A stretch of 64,000 nucleotides of DNA. It comes from Hathewaya limosa (GTDB lineage: Bacteria > Bacillota > Clostridia > Clostridiales > Clostridiaceae). Below the pieces are notes generated by a model. The model was not told the origin of the DNA, made no database searches, and worked only from the letters and a program-made list of their open reading frames with translations. The position numbers and the translations under genes were made by a program. The stretch covers positions 44,337-108,336 of the forward strand of contig NZ_JAUSWN010000011.1 of assembly GCF_030815255.1 (NCBI RefSeq), given 5' to 3'. Positions 44,194 to 53,331 of the stretch are shown here, one piece after another; within the stretch, counting starts at the first letter, position 1; every line of letters starts with the position of its first letter.

Positions 44194-44718
44194 TTATTTT
44201 TTAACTGTAATTTCTACATCTTTTATTTGAGTACTGCTTAAAACTTCGTCTTTTATAACTTTTACTTGATCTTCTGAAAGAGCTTTAGTAGATTTAACAA
44301 AAACTTTAACTTTATTTCCATCTATAAAACAAATTACATCATCAAAACCTTTTCCTTTTAATTTTGATTCTAAATCAACTTCTCTTTGAGAATTTAATGC
44401 TAAAGTTCTATATTGCTCTGAAGCTTTTTCTTTTTGATCTTTTGGTGCATTTTCATTATCAATTAATGTTTGTAAATTTTGATAAGCAGTTGTCTTATTT
44501 CTTTCACGAAGTAATTTTTGTTCTACGAAGAAACCATTATCTCCTTTAACATCATTTTTTAAATCTTTCTTTTTAAGTTCTGTTGAAGTTGCCTTAAAAG
44601 GCTCATCTAAATTTGCATTTGCTTCATAAAGTGGATTATTTAATTTAATTGCAAGATAGCCTGTAAAAGCTATTAAAAGTAGTAGTGATACTATAATCAC
44701 AGATTGCTTCTTATTCAT
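44194..44718 (-). CDS. spoIIIAH: Stage III sporulation protein AH
   Basis: 174 residues: membrane anchor near 6-24 (SVIIVSLLLLIAFTGYLAI) and an extracytoplasmic YscJ/FliF-like ring-building domain at the C-terminus (KLKGKGFDDVICFIDGNKVKVFV). Mother-cell half of the SpoIIIAH-SpoIIQ channel across the engulfed forespore membranes. Last gene of the spoIIIA operon. Confidence 0.93.
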   Translation of the reverse strand: MNKKQSVIIVSLLLLIAFTGYLAIKLNNPLYEANANLDEPFKATSTELKKKDLKNDVKGDNGFFVEQKLLRERNKTTAYQNLQTLIDNENAPKDQKEKASEQYRTLALNSQREVDLESKLKGKGFDDVICFIDGNKVKVFVKSTKALSEDQVKVIKDEVLSSTQIKDVEITVKK

Positions 44719-44760
44719 TTTTTATTCCCCCTAATTTGTTATTTCTAAAATATTTATATG

Positions 44761-45450
44761 CTACTTTTTCATAGGATATACCTGAACTTTATTTTCAGGT
44801 AAATTAAACAAATTCACTACAGCTTGAACTATTCTAAGCTGTGTAACTTTATCTGTTGCACCTTCTGCAACTACACAAACACCTGTTATTTTAGGTGCTT
44901 TAGTTTCTGTAATTAAAGGTTTAGTACTATCTTTCTCATTAAAAGTTACTATAGTCTTTCCATCATTGTTTTGATTTATCTTTCTCTTTCCCCCATTAGT
45001 GTCTGTTTCTTCTGTAGCACTAATAGCATTATTTATGTTAATAGCAGGAACATACTGCTCTCCACTTTCAAAGTAGATCATACTCTCTATACGTCCAACA
45101 CCATCTATTAACCCTAAAATTCTTTTCAACTTTTCATTTAGTTCTTCCCCGTATTTTTGTACATCTTTAGAACCTTTATTTTCTTCATTATTATCCAATT
45201 TAAGATTTTCATCTGGGTCTTTACTTTCTTTATTTTTATTAGTACTTAATTCAGCCATAGTAGGTGCTGCCTTGTGTTTTGAAAACACTCCAACGCTCAT
45301 AAGTAAGAATACACCTACCAAAATTAAGATAAACATATTTGTAAAATTGTTTTTTTTGTTTTTATTTTTATTATTATCTTCTTTTTTATTTATTTTTTTA
45401 TCTGAAATGCTCTTTATAGCATCTTTAACTTTTTGAAAAAATTCATCCAT
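44761..45450 (-). CDS. spoIIIAG: Stage III sporulation protein AG
   Basis: 229 residues: cytosolic Lys/Asn-rich start, membrane helix near 37-57 (NMFILILVGVFLLMSVGVF), and a ring-forming domain with GVGRIESMIYFESGEQYVP and GVCVVAEGATDKVTQLRIVQAVVNLFNLP. Forms a large ring in the feeding-tube complex. Confidence 0.93.
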   Translation of the reverse strand: MDEFFQKVKDAIKSISDKKINKKEDNNKNKNKKNNFTNMFILILVGVFLLMSVGVFSKHKAAPTMAELSTNKNKESKDPDENLKLDNNEENKGSKDVQKYGEELNEKLKRILGLIDGVGRIESMIYFESGEQYVPAININNAISATEETDTNGGKRKINQNNDGKTIVTFNEKDSTKPLITETKAPKITGVCVVAEGATDKVTQLRIVQAVVNLFNLPENKVQVYPMKK

Positions 45451-45461
45451 ACTTTTCCCTC

Positions 45462-46055
45462 CTAATTATCCAAACTGTAAACTTTTATTTTTTCCCTTTG
45501 AACTCCAAATTCTTTTTCTACTATACCTTTTATACTATTTGCCTTTTCTTTATTGATATTTTCCTTTATTACTGCACTTTCTTTTGTACTATTTATAATT
45601 ACTGGCTTAATTTTTTTTACTTTTCCTTCATATACGCCTACATCAATGCTATTTATTGTTAATTTAGAATGCTCCTGATCTAGATTTACCTTTACATCTA
45701 CATCAAAATTTTCATCTTTATAATATGTTTTTAGCCTTTCCTTACACTGCAATGCCACATTTTCTTTAAAGGTCTCTATAGTCTTTTCTCTATTGATTTT
45801 TTTATACTTTTCTAAATCCTTTTTATACTTCTGTGACTGAAAGTAATCCTCAGTTTTAATGCTATATTCTTTTAAGTTATAATCCTTATTAAAAAACTTT
45901 AGCATAGGATTAATCATAGTCAAAACAACTAATAATCCTAAAACATATTTGGCATATTTCTTAATTGAATTCTGAGGAAGTATTAGCTCTACAGCAGTTA
46001 TAAAAATTATTACTGTACTAATATTAACTATCCAACTTTTAATAGCTTCTATCAT
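45462..46055 (-). CDS. spoIIIAF: Stage III sporulation protein AF
   Basis: 197 residues with two N-terminal membrane helices (VNISTVIIFITAVELIL, YVLGLLVVLTMINPML) followed by a mixed alpha/beta domain. 11 bp upstream of spoIIIAG. Confidence 0.9.
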   Translation of the reverse strand: MIEAIKSWIVNISTVIIFITAVELILPQNSIKKYAKYVLGLLVVLTMINPMLKFFNKDYNLKEYSIKTEDYFQSQKYKKDLEKYKKINREKTIETFKENVALQCKERLKTYYKDENFDVDVKVNLDQEHSKLTINSIDVGVYEGKVKKIKPVIINSTKESAVIKENINKEKANSIKGIVEKEFGVQREKIKVYSLDN

Positions 46056-46082
46056 TTTCTCACCTCTTCTTCCTGGACTCCC

Positions 46083-47291
46083 TTAAGCTATAATGCCCTT
46101 TCCTGTAGCTGTTAATATGGCAATCATTATAAAGTTCATAACAGTAATACAAATTAAACTTGCCATAACTAAAATTAAGCAGTTTCCAGTAGAATTAATA
46201 CAATTCACTAATTTTTCATCACTAATAGGTTGTACAATTGCTCCTGTGATTTTATATAAAGCTGCCATACAAAACAGTTTTACTATTGGAGCTATCATTA
46301 TTAATATTAGAATTACCATTCCTAAAGTACCTACGCCATTTTTAAGTAAAATACCATAGCCAGCCACTGTCGAAATTGCATCAGATAGTGAACTTCCTAC
46401 AATAGGAACAAAAGTATCCACTGCAAACTTAGCTGTTTTAACTGTAATTTCATCCATAGTACTTGCTGTCATGCTTCTAATAGTTAGTAACGTTACAAAA
46501 ATAGTCAAAACTCCACCTTGTAACCACATAACAGAATTTTTTATTAAAGAACTTAAATTATTAACTTTATAATCTTTAGATAAATTGTTTACAAAGTTTA
46601 AAACAAAACTAAGTATAATAAGTGGTAAAACTATTTTAGAAATTATAGTGCCTCCTATATTTATAGAAGCTATAATAATTGGATCCATAAACATTACTTG
46701 ACTAGCATTTCCAAGTCCTCCTAGTAACATCATAAGCACAGGAATAATTGCATACATAAAATTAGATATTCCCTCAATAGAACTTCGTGCTAAATCTATA
46801 CCTACATAAAAACTCTTAGCTATGACTATAACCATAGTTGCAAAGCAGGTGAAATAAGCTATACTAGAAATATTATTATTTGAAAATGCATCTTCTAACT
46901 GTTTTAAAAGTGAACAAATTAAAGCTATTATTATCAAAACACTCATAAGCTTCATAGTGGAGCCAATCTCTTTGAATATATATTTTTTTGCCCATTTCAA
47001 AACATCTTGTTTTTTGAACTTAGAATCTCCACCTTTAACAAAGTTATCTACAAATTCCTTTGGCTCTATATCTCTTAATATCTCATAATCACTTTTAAGA
47101 TTTCTAATGTACTCATATAGGTCATCTACCTCTTTATATTCCTTTGTATATTCTTTTTTAGTTTGTTCTTTTGCTATATTATTAACCTGCATATCATAAT
47201 TCTCAGCCTTAGCTATTCCTTGTGGCATAAAAATTATAATACTTAAAAAAACTATTAAAATTACCTTCTTTATTTTCTCTATGTTTTTCAT
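46083..47291 (-). CDS. spoIIIAE: Stage III sporulation protein AE
   Basis: 402 residues with a signal sequence, an extracytoplasmic helical region (40-105) and about eight membrane segments; motifs YAIIPVLMMLLGGLGNAS and FVPIVGSSLSDAISTVAGYG are typical. Probable multipass core of the SpoIIIA export apparatus. Confidence 0.93.
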   Translation of the reverse strand: MKNIEKIKKVILIVFLSIIIFMPQGIAKAENYDMQVNNIAKEQTKKEYTKEYKEVDDLYEYIRNLKSDYEILRDIEPKEFVDNFVKGGDSKFKKQDVLKWAKKYIFKEIGSTMKLMSVLIIIALICSLLKQLEDAFSNNNISSIAYFTCFATMVIVIAKSFYVGIDLARSSIEGISNFMYAIIPVLMMLLGGLGNASQVMFMDPIIIASINIGGTIISKIVLPLIILSFVLNFVNNLSKDYKVNNLSSLIKNSVMWLQGGVLTIFVTLLTIRSMTASTMDEITVKTAKFAVDTFVPIVGSSLSDAISTVAGYGILLKNGVGTLGMVILILIMIAPIVKLFCMAALYKITGAIVQPISDEKLVNCINSTGNCLILVMASLICITVMNFIMIAILTATGKGIIA

Positions 47292-47303
47292 ATTTTTACC
47301 CCT

Positions 47304-47690
47304 CTATAAAATTTTTAATATAGAGTCAAGAACAGCCATTAATATAGGAATACTTAAGGTTAAAATTAAAATCTTACCTGCAAACTCAACTTTACTTCCT
47401 ATACTTCCAGCCCCTGCATCTTTACATATTTCAGAACAAAAAGATGCAAGATACGCAATACCTAAAATCTTAAAAACTAAATTTAAGTAAGATACATCTA
47501 TATTGGCTTTATTACTTAAAACCTGTAAAAAATTTATTATTACTGTTAGCTTTGGAATAATAAATATAAAAATAAGTATTCCAGCTGCTAAACTTATTGG
47601 CACTGCTATGTCATTCCTATTTTTTGTCTGAAAAATAATAACAATAAAAAGTGCTGTTAAGGCAAAACCTACAACTTTTAAAATCTCCAT
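47304..47690 (-). CDS. spoIIIAD: Stage III sporulation protein AD
   Basis: 128 residues, three to four membrane helices; FKILGIAYLASFCSEICKDAG is the family hallmark. Between spoIIIAC and spoIIIAE. Confidence 0.93.
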   Translation of the reverse strand: MEILKVVGFALTALFIVIIFQTKNRNDIAVPISLAAGILIFIFIIPKLTVIINFLQVLSNKANIDVSYLNLVFKILGIAYLASFCSEICKDAGAGSIGSKVEFAGKILILTLSIPILMAVLDSILKIL

Positions 47691-47701
47691 AATACCCTCT
47701 T

Positions 47702-47899
47702 TTAAATAGTAAATAAAGTTTTTACTGTATCAAATAATTTATTTATAAGATTAACAACCATTAGAAGTATTATAATTATGCCAGCTAAATTTGTAATAAC
47801 AGCATAATCATCCTTGCCTGCACTTTTTAATACTTTATCAATTACTACTACTAAAATACCTACGCCAGCTATTTTCATAATTAGACTTACGTCTAGCAT
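47702..47899 (-). CDS. spoIIIAC: Stage III sporulation protein AC
   Basis: 65 residues with two membrane helices and the conserved VVIDKVLKSAGKDDYA loop. Small partner of AD. Confidence 0.93.
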   Translation of the reverse strand: MLDVSLIMKIAGVGILVVVIDKVLKSAGKDDYAVITNLAGIIIILLMVVNLINKLFDTVKTLFTI

Positions 47900-47976
47900 A
47901 TAAGTACCTCCTTTTATTATCTAAAAAATATGTTCTAAATAATAAATATATAAAAACTCCTGACTTTATGTTTAAT

Positions 47977-48495
47977 TTATAAAAGTAAAATACAAATACA
48001 TATTCCAAAAGAAATTCCCAATGCTTTAAACATCTTTCCTTGTTTGTTTTCTTTCTCAGTGGCTTCTACTATTTGACTATCTAGATTCTTTTTAGTAAGT
48101 TTAAAAATGCTTTTATGAGATTCTATATCCCATTGCCCCAATACTTTGGATAAATCATATAAAATTTCTAAATCTTTTTCTTCTAAATAAGTATTATTTT
48201 TACAGTCATCAGCAGAAATTTTTATAGATTCATATACTTCTTCACAGGTATTATCACTAAGAAACTTTGCTGCATTCAAGAAAATTTCTCCAACTATTCC
48301 CTCTACTTTTTCCCCTATTTTAGTAAATGCTTCTGGTACAGGTGTATATATATATGTTATTTCACTTTCTAAAATCATTACCGCCTTTTCAAGACTTTTA
48401 AGTTCCTTAACCCTATTTGAAAGCATTTTTGCATATTTAAACCCAATAGCACCAAACCCACTAATTATCATTACACATCCTATAAACTTAATCAT
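47977..48495 (-). CDS. spoIIIAB: Stage III sporulation protein AB
   Basis: 172 residues with an N-terminal membrane helix, the conserved LKSLEKAVMILESEITYIYTPVPEAF and a C-terminal hydrophobic end (FKALGISFGICICILLL). Resembles GspF-like helical domains. 1 bp after spoIIIAA. Confidence 0.93.
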   Translation of the reverse strand: MIKFIGCVMIISGFGAIGFKYAKMLSNRVKELKSLEKAVMILESEITYIYTPVPEAFTKIGEKVEGIVGEIFLNAAKFLSDNTCEEVYESIKISADDCKNNTYLEEKDLEILYDLSKVLGQWDIESHKSIFKLTKKNLDSQIVEATEKENKQGKMFKALGISFGICICILLL

Positions 48496-48496
48496 A

Positions 48497-49414
48497 TTAA
48501 ACCTTTATATAATTTTTATTTATAAAATCATATATATATCTAACATTGCCAACGGAAATTTCATTATTTAAAACAATAGCTCTTTGGAATACCTTATTTT
48601 CAACTACTTCTTTAAATACTGGACGTTTAAATAAATCTTCAATGTCATTTCCATGGATAGTAGCTATAATTCCAACACCACAGTTTAAAGCCATAACTAT
48701 ATTCTTCATATCTTCATAGGTTCCTATTTCGTCACATATTACAACTTCTGGTGCCATACTTCTTATAGCCATCATGATTCCATAACTTTTAGGACAATTA
48801 TCTAACACATCTGTTCTAAGTCCAACATTCATTTGAGGAACCCCTTTATAGCAGGCTGCAATTTCACTTCTTTCATCTATAATACAAACGTTTCTTCCTC
48901 TAACCTGTTGTTCCTTAATGCCATTTGATATATTTCTTCCTATATCTCTAATTAAGGTTGTTTTACCACACTTAGGAGGAGAAATTATTATAGTATTATA
49001 TAATTTATCCTTGCTCACTATATACTTCAAAATACTTCTAGAACATCCCTCAATATCTTTTGAAATTCTAATATTTATGGAACCTATGTCCTTAATTGTC
49101 TTGATTTTATTTTCTTCTAATACACATGCTCCACATATTCCAACTCTATGTCCTCCTTGCACTGTAATATATCCCTGTTTTAATTCCTCTTCAAAGGCAT
49201 ATATAGAATAATTACTTATCTTTTGAATTACATATGCAAGATCTTCTTTTTTTACTACATAGCTAGAAACTGTTTCCTTCAAATCTTTTATATAAATTAA
49301 GTTTTTCCCTATTTTCATTCTTATCTCTTGTATAGATGGCAATTCTGAATCCTTGTCTAATTCTTTTTTTATAATTTGAGGTAAAATATTTAATATATCT
49401 CTTATGCCACTCAT
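48497..49414 (-). CDS. spoIIIAA: Stage III sporulation protein AA (ATPase)
   Basis: 305 residues, secretion-type ATPase energising the SpoIIIA-SpoIIQ channel. Walker A SPPKCGKTTLIRDIGRNIS near 145-163, Walker B VVICDEIG, plus Arg finger area IDERSEIAACYKG. First gene of the eight-gene operon, expected to be sigma-E dependent. Confidence 0.95.
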   Translation of the reverse strand: MSGIRDILNILPQIIKKELDKDSELPSIQEIRMKIGKNLIYIKDLKETVSSYVVKKEDLAYVIQKISNYSIYAFEEELKQGYITVQGGHRVGICGACVLEENKIKTIKDIGSINIRISKDIEGCSRSILKYIVSKDKLYNTIIISPPKCGKTTLIRDIGRNISNGIKEQQVRGRNVCIIDERSEIAACYKGVPQMNVGLRTDVLDNCPKSYGIMMAIRSMAPEVVICDEIGTYEDMKNIVMALNCGVGIIATIHGNDIEDLFKRPVFKEVVENKVFQRAIVLNNEISVGNVRYIYDFINKNYIKV

Positions 49415-49741
49415 TTTTTTCTCCTTTCCGTAAAAAATTTTCTTATTACTAAAATTAATATTTATAAAGTGAGGTTTTTATTACAAAAAATCAAAAAGAA
49501 TTATAAATATTTTTTATTTATAAGTTTTTAAAACTCCTTATAAAATAAATATCTATAATTCTTTAAATTGTTTTTTATGAATCACTTTATTCATTTAATT
49601 AAACTTATGTATATTATATAGTTGATTATATTACTACTTATTTAATGCTATTACTAATTAGATTACCAAACTTATTGTATACAAAAAAAAGTGTGAAATA
49701 TTTTCACACTTTTTATAAGTTAAACGTTTTACCTCGTTTAA
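49415..49741. other. Intergenic region upstream of spoIIIAA
   Basis: 327 bp, with the efp terminator at 49683-49715 and the promoter region of the spoIIIA operon, in which I cannot fix a sigma-E site. No ORF. Confidence 0.5.
49683..49715 (-). terminator. Terminator of efp
   Basis: AAAAAGTGTGAAA pairs with TTTCACACTTTTT, and a T-run follows on the minus strand. Confidence 0.92.
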
Positions 49742-50299
49742 TTAAATTCTTTCCATATATTCGCCACTTCTAGTATCGATTCTTATTGTATCACCTTCAT
49801 TAACGAATAAAGGTACTGGAACGATTGCTCCTGTTTCAACTGTAGCTGGCTTCATAACGTTTGTTGCTGTATTTCCTTTTAATCCTGGCTCACACTCAGT
49901 GATTAATAATTCAACAAAGTTTGGTGCTTCAACTGAGAAAGCTTCACCTTTGAAGAACTTGATTACTGCAAACATGTTTTCTTTTAAGAACTTAATTGCA
50001 TTTTCAACACTATCATAGTTTAGAGGAATTTGCTCGTAAGTTTCTTGATCCATGAAGTAGTATAATGAACCATCATTATATAAGTATTGCATTTCTTTTC
50101 TTTCAACTACAGCTTCTTGAAGTTTAGCAGTTGGATTGTATGTTTTTTCAATTACACTTCCTGTAATAACATTTTTAAGCTTAGTTCTTACGAAAGCAGC
50201 TCCCTTACCTGGTTTTACATGAAGGAAATCTACTACTGTAAAAACTTGTCCATCCTCTTCAAAAGTAGTTCCTTTTCTTAAATCTCCTGCTGATATCAT
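49742..50299 (-). CDS. efp: Elongation factor P
   Basis: Relieves ribosomes stalled on polyproline. 185 residues from the ATG at 50299 (TTGGAGG site; the longer frame starts at 50314). KOW-like domain 1 with the modification loop HVKPGKGAAFVRTKLKN (Lys at the tip), OB domains 2 and 3 ending GDTIRIDTRSGEYMERI. Single-gene unit between the pilus cluster and spoIIIA. Confidence 0.96.
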   Translation of the reverse strand: MISAGDLRKGTTFEEDGQVFTVVDFLHVKPGKGAAFVRTKLKNVITGSVIEKTYNPTAKLQEAVVERKEMQYLYNDGSLYYFMDQETYEQIPLNYDSVENAIKFLKENMFAVIKFFKGEAFSVEAPNFVELLITECEPGLKGNTATNVMKPATVETGAIVPVPLFVNEGDTIRIDTRSGEYMERI

Positions 50300-50525
50300 T
50301 AAATATACCTCCAAAATGCTTTATTCTTTTTATCCACATTATTATGTTTAAAAATTACATTTTAAATTTTACTACATATGTCTCATAAATACAAACAATT
50401 TATTCTTTATTTTTTAAAAATTATCCTCTTTATTCGAATTTCTCTATATGTAGCCAAATATATTTTATCAAAATATATTTATATTTGCAAATATTCCTTT
50501 TAAAATATTCCTCACATATAATATA

Positions 50526-50990
50526 CTATCCATTTATTACTTTACTATTCATTTCTATTAAGAATAGCTTATTATCCTCTAATTTTATACAGTAACTTAT
50601 CTCTTTATAAGCTCTTTTTTCATATGGATATACAAAGATAATTTCCCCTTTTTCATTTAATCTTAAACTAAACTTATCCTCTGAAATACTAAAAGTTTTG
50701 TAATTATCTTTTAATATTTCTTTTAATACATCCTCTTTATTTCTATCTTTTAAGTCTTTATTTTCTAAATTCCTTTTTAAATACCCATATAATTCAGAAA
50801 ACATCTTTTCTTTTTTATCTTCTATATCACTATATTCTTTTAGAATCCTATGTCTTTCCACATAATACTTAACGTCACTTAACTTTAGAGTATTCTCATA
50901 TAGTCCCAAAAGTAAAACAAAGGCACAAATTATCATTGTATATATAAGTATACCCCCCTTTTGCTTTCTACTTCTTAAATTATTATACAT
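50526..50990 (-). CDS. Pilus-associated membrane protein (minor pseudopilin-like)
   Basis: 154 residues with one N-terminal hydrophobic helix after a basic start (SRKQKGGILIYTMIICAFVLLLG), a class III-signal-like layout but without the classic GFTLIE motif. The rest is Lys/Glu-rich and exported. Last gene of the pilus cluster; overlaps the preceding pilin gene by 16 bp. Confidence 0.65.
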   Translation of the reverse strand: MYNNLRSRKQKGGILIYTMIICAFVLLLGLYENTLKLSDVKYYVERHRILKEYSDIEDKKEKMFSELYGYLKRNLENKDLKDRNKEDVLKEILKDNYKTFSISEDKFSLRLNEKGEIIFVYPYEKRAYKEISYCIKLEDNKLFLIEMNSKVING

Positions 50991-51406
50991 TTTTTATATT
51001 CTTTATTTCCTTTCATAACAACATTTAAATAATATATTCCATTTTTTATCCCTACATGAAAATCTTTTATATCATCAATCAAAACATTATATGTAGAACC
51101 TTTTTTATAAGTATATCCCGTATATATAACTAATTTACTTTTGTATTTTTTAATAGTTTTCTTCTTTTGGTTTGAACAGTCCATATTTATAGTATCATTC
51201 TTTACCTTTATCTTCCCATCTGATCTTCTTAATTCCATTTGTATAAAATTTATTCCTTCATCTACTCTTCTTTCTTGATTATGTCTTATTAAATATGTAT
51301 TATACCCCTTAATTTGTTTTATAAATAAACTATTAACCATTGTTATACTTAACAAAACCAAGGTTGCAGAAATCAACACTTCTATAAGTGTAAATCCTTT
51401 TTTCAT
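50975..51406 (-). CDS. Type IV pilin-like protein (prepilin)
   Basis: 143 residues. Class III signal KKGFTLIEVLISATLVLLSI, cleaved before Phe, with the conserved Glu5. C-terminal beta region. Overlaps both neighbours (translational coupling). Confidence 0.8.
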   Translation of the reverse strand: MKKGFTLIEVLISATLVLLSITMVNSLFIKQIKGYNTYLIRHNQERRVDEGINFIQMELRRSDGKIKVKNDTINMDCSNQKKKTIKKYKSKLVIYTGYTYKKGSTYNVLIDDIKDFHVGIKNGIYYLNVVMKGNKEYKKCIII

Positions 51407-51884
51407 TTAATTTACCTCTTAAAAATTCATAATCTATTTTTTTATTCTGCCTATAATAATAAGTACAATATATCTTAATGCATTGTGCCTCACTAAGTTT
51501 ATTTTCCTTTTCAAATTTAACCTTAATATAAGGATAACTTCCTTTAAAATCTTCACTTAAAACTTGTAATTTCTTATTAAAAATATTTTCTATATTCAAT
51601 TCTTCCTTATTAATATAAAACCACTTTTTTTTATCATTATAATCTTCTTTATTTATAAATTTTAAAAATTCATCATATTCACATTCATAAAGACTAAGAC
51701 CATGTATTTCTTCGAAAAACTTATTTGCCTCTTTAAACCCATTACTCTTTTCTCTTATTTTTATATTAGAAATGTTTAAATTTAAAACAGCGAAACACAA
51801 TATACAAAAAACTGAAATACTAACTAAAACCTCTATTAGAGTAAAACCTTTATTTTTTGATTTTCCTCTTATTTGTATAGACAC
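51333..51884 (-). CDS. Type IV pilin-like protein (prepilin)
   Basis: 183 residues. Signal KNKGFTLIEVLVSISVFCIL with Glu5. Overlaps the next gene by 74 bp and the preceding one by 35 bp, an unusually compact arrangement. Probably a minor pilin. Confidence 0.8.
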   Translation of the reverse strand: MSIQIRGKSKNKGFTLIEVLVSISVFCILCFAVLNLNISNIKIREKSNGFKEANKFFEEIHGLSLYECEYDEFLKFINKEDYNDKKKWFYINKEELNIENIFNKKLQVLSEDFKGSYPYIKVKFEKENKLSEAQCIKIYCTYYYRQNKKIDYEFLRGKLNEKRIYTYRSVDFCNLGFVKYNNG

Positions 51885-52299
51885 TAATAACTACTTCTCC
51901 TTTCTCTCCATTGTGATTTTTAAAAGTTATAGTACCACCTTCAGTTATTAATCCTAAATTATTTATATTAATCCTTTCTCTTGTAGGAAAACCACAAATT
52001 AATTTAATATTCTTAGGAAACCTTAAACTATCCTTGTATTTACCCTCATTCATATACAATTCCAACACATTTTTATTAAAATTGTATATAATTCTTCCTT
52101 TTTTATTTTGAGATCTACAAATTTCTATAGAATTATTAATAAAATCCAAGGAACAATTAGCATAAAAATTTAGTTCTTTTTGTGTTTTATTATATTCCAC
52201 CCTTTTATATGCCATAAAAAATATGGACCCAAATACACTTATAATAGAAATAACAACAAGTAGCTCTATTAAAGTAAATCCTTTTTGTTTTTCTTTCAT
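51850..52299 (-). CDS. Type IV pilin-like protein (prepilin)
   Basis: 149 residues. Signal KQKGFTLIELLVVISIISVF (GspH-like), C-terminal part with GGTITFKNHNGEKGEVVISV, typical of GspH/FimT minor pseudopilins. 1 bp after the pilC gene. Confidence 0.82.
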   Translation of the reverse strand: MKEKQKGFTLIELLVVISIISVFGSIFFMAYKRVEYNKTQKELNFYANCSLDFINNSIEICRSQNKKGRIIYNFNKNVLELYMNEGKYKDSLRFPKNIKLICGFPTRERININNLGLITEGGTITFKNHNGEKGEVVISVYTNKRKIKK

Positions 52300-52300
52300 A

Positions 52301-53326
52301 TTAAATTCCTCCTATAGAATCTATAATAGGAACTATTCCACTGTATATCACATTAAACACCACTATACCTAATAAAACTATAATAGTTGGTTGTAAAACT
52401 TTTAAAAACTTATTGCATCCATCATTAAACTTTTGTTTTTCAAAAAAGTATATATGTTGAAAATTTTCTTCAAGAAATCCCGTGTCTTCTCCTACAGTTA
52501 CTAAGTTCAAATTATAATAATTAAAAATACTCATTTGCTTTAAAGCATCAGATAAACTTTTTCCACCTTTTAAATTTAAAATACATATTTTTAATTTCTC
52601 TTTTATAAAGGGATCTTTCTCTATTTCATAAATAATATCTAAAGCATTTATTAAATTAAAACCACTTTTAATCAATAAACTAAGACTGTAAAAAAAATTT
52701 ATAGAAAATCTTTTTAAATATAACTGCTTAATTATAAAAGCTTTATTCAATATAAAATAAAAAATTATATTTTTCTTATACATACAGAAGATAATTCCTA
52801 TAACTAAAGCAATTAATATACTAAAAATATAAATTCCATATTGCCTTAAAAACAAATTAATATTTAATAAGTGTTTTAAGCCATTTAATTTACTTCCTTC
52901 AACCTCTTGTAGAACGCCATAAATTAAAGGTACGAAATACATTATTAATATATAAAACAGTACCATTGAGAAAAAAAGTACTAATATAGGATAAGAAATT
53001 AATTCAATTATCTTTTTTTCTTGTTTTTCTTTTTCTTCATAATACTCATAAATTTTTTTAAAACTCTCCGCTAACGTACCACTTTCTTCTCCAATTTTTA
53101 TAAGATATAACATATAATCTTCAAATTTATTTACATTTTTAAAACTATCATAAATACTTTTTCCACTATATAATGCTTTTAAAATATTATTTAAGATTTT
53201 ATTTATTTTACTTTTTCTCTTTCTTTGATCAATTAACATTAAAAGTGCCTTTTCTATACTATAACCAGACTTCAAATAAAAATATAAGTTTCTATTTAAA
53301 AAAATTAAATTTCTATATTTACTCAT
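52301..53326 (-). CDS. pilC: Type II/IV secretion inner-membrane platform protein (PilC/GspF)
   Basis: 341 residues, two GspF domains (about 1-120 and 210-330) with three membrane helices. First domain GYSIEKALLMLIDQ and IGEESGTLAESFKKIYEYYEEKE, second SGFNLINALDIIYEIE and VGEDTGFLEENFQHI. The symbol is by class; comGB is an alternative name. Confidence 0.88.
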   Translation of the reverse strand: MSKYRNLIFLNRNLYFYLKSGYSIEKALLMLIDQRKRKSKINKILNNILKALYSGKSIYDSFKNVNKFEDYMLYLIKIGEESGTLAESFKKIYEYYEEKEKQEKKIIELISYPILVLFFSMVLFYILIMYFVPLIYGVLQEVEGSKLNGLKHLLNINLFLRQYGIYIFSILIALVIGIIFCMYKKNIIFYFILNKAFIIKQLYLKRFSINFFYSLSLLIKSGFNLINALDIIYEIEKDPFIKEKLKICILNLKGGKSLSDALKQMSIFNYYNLNLVTVGEDTGFLEENFQHIYFFEKQKFNDGCNKFLKVLQPTIIVLLGIVVFNVIYSGIVPIIDSIGGI

Positions 53327-53331
53327 ATTTT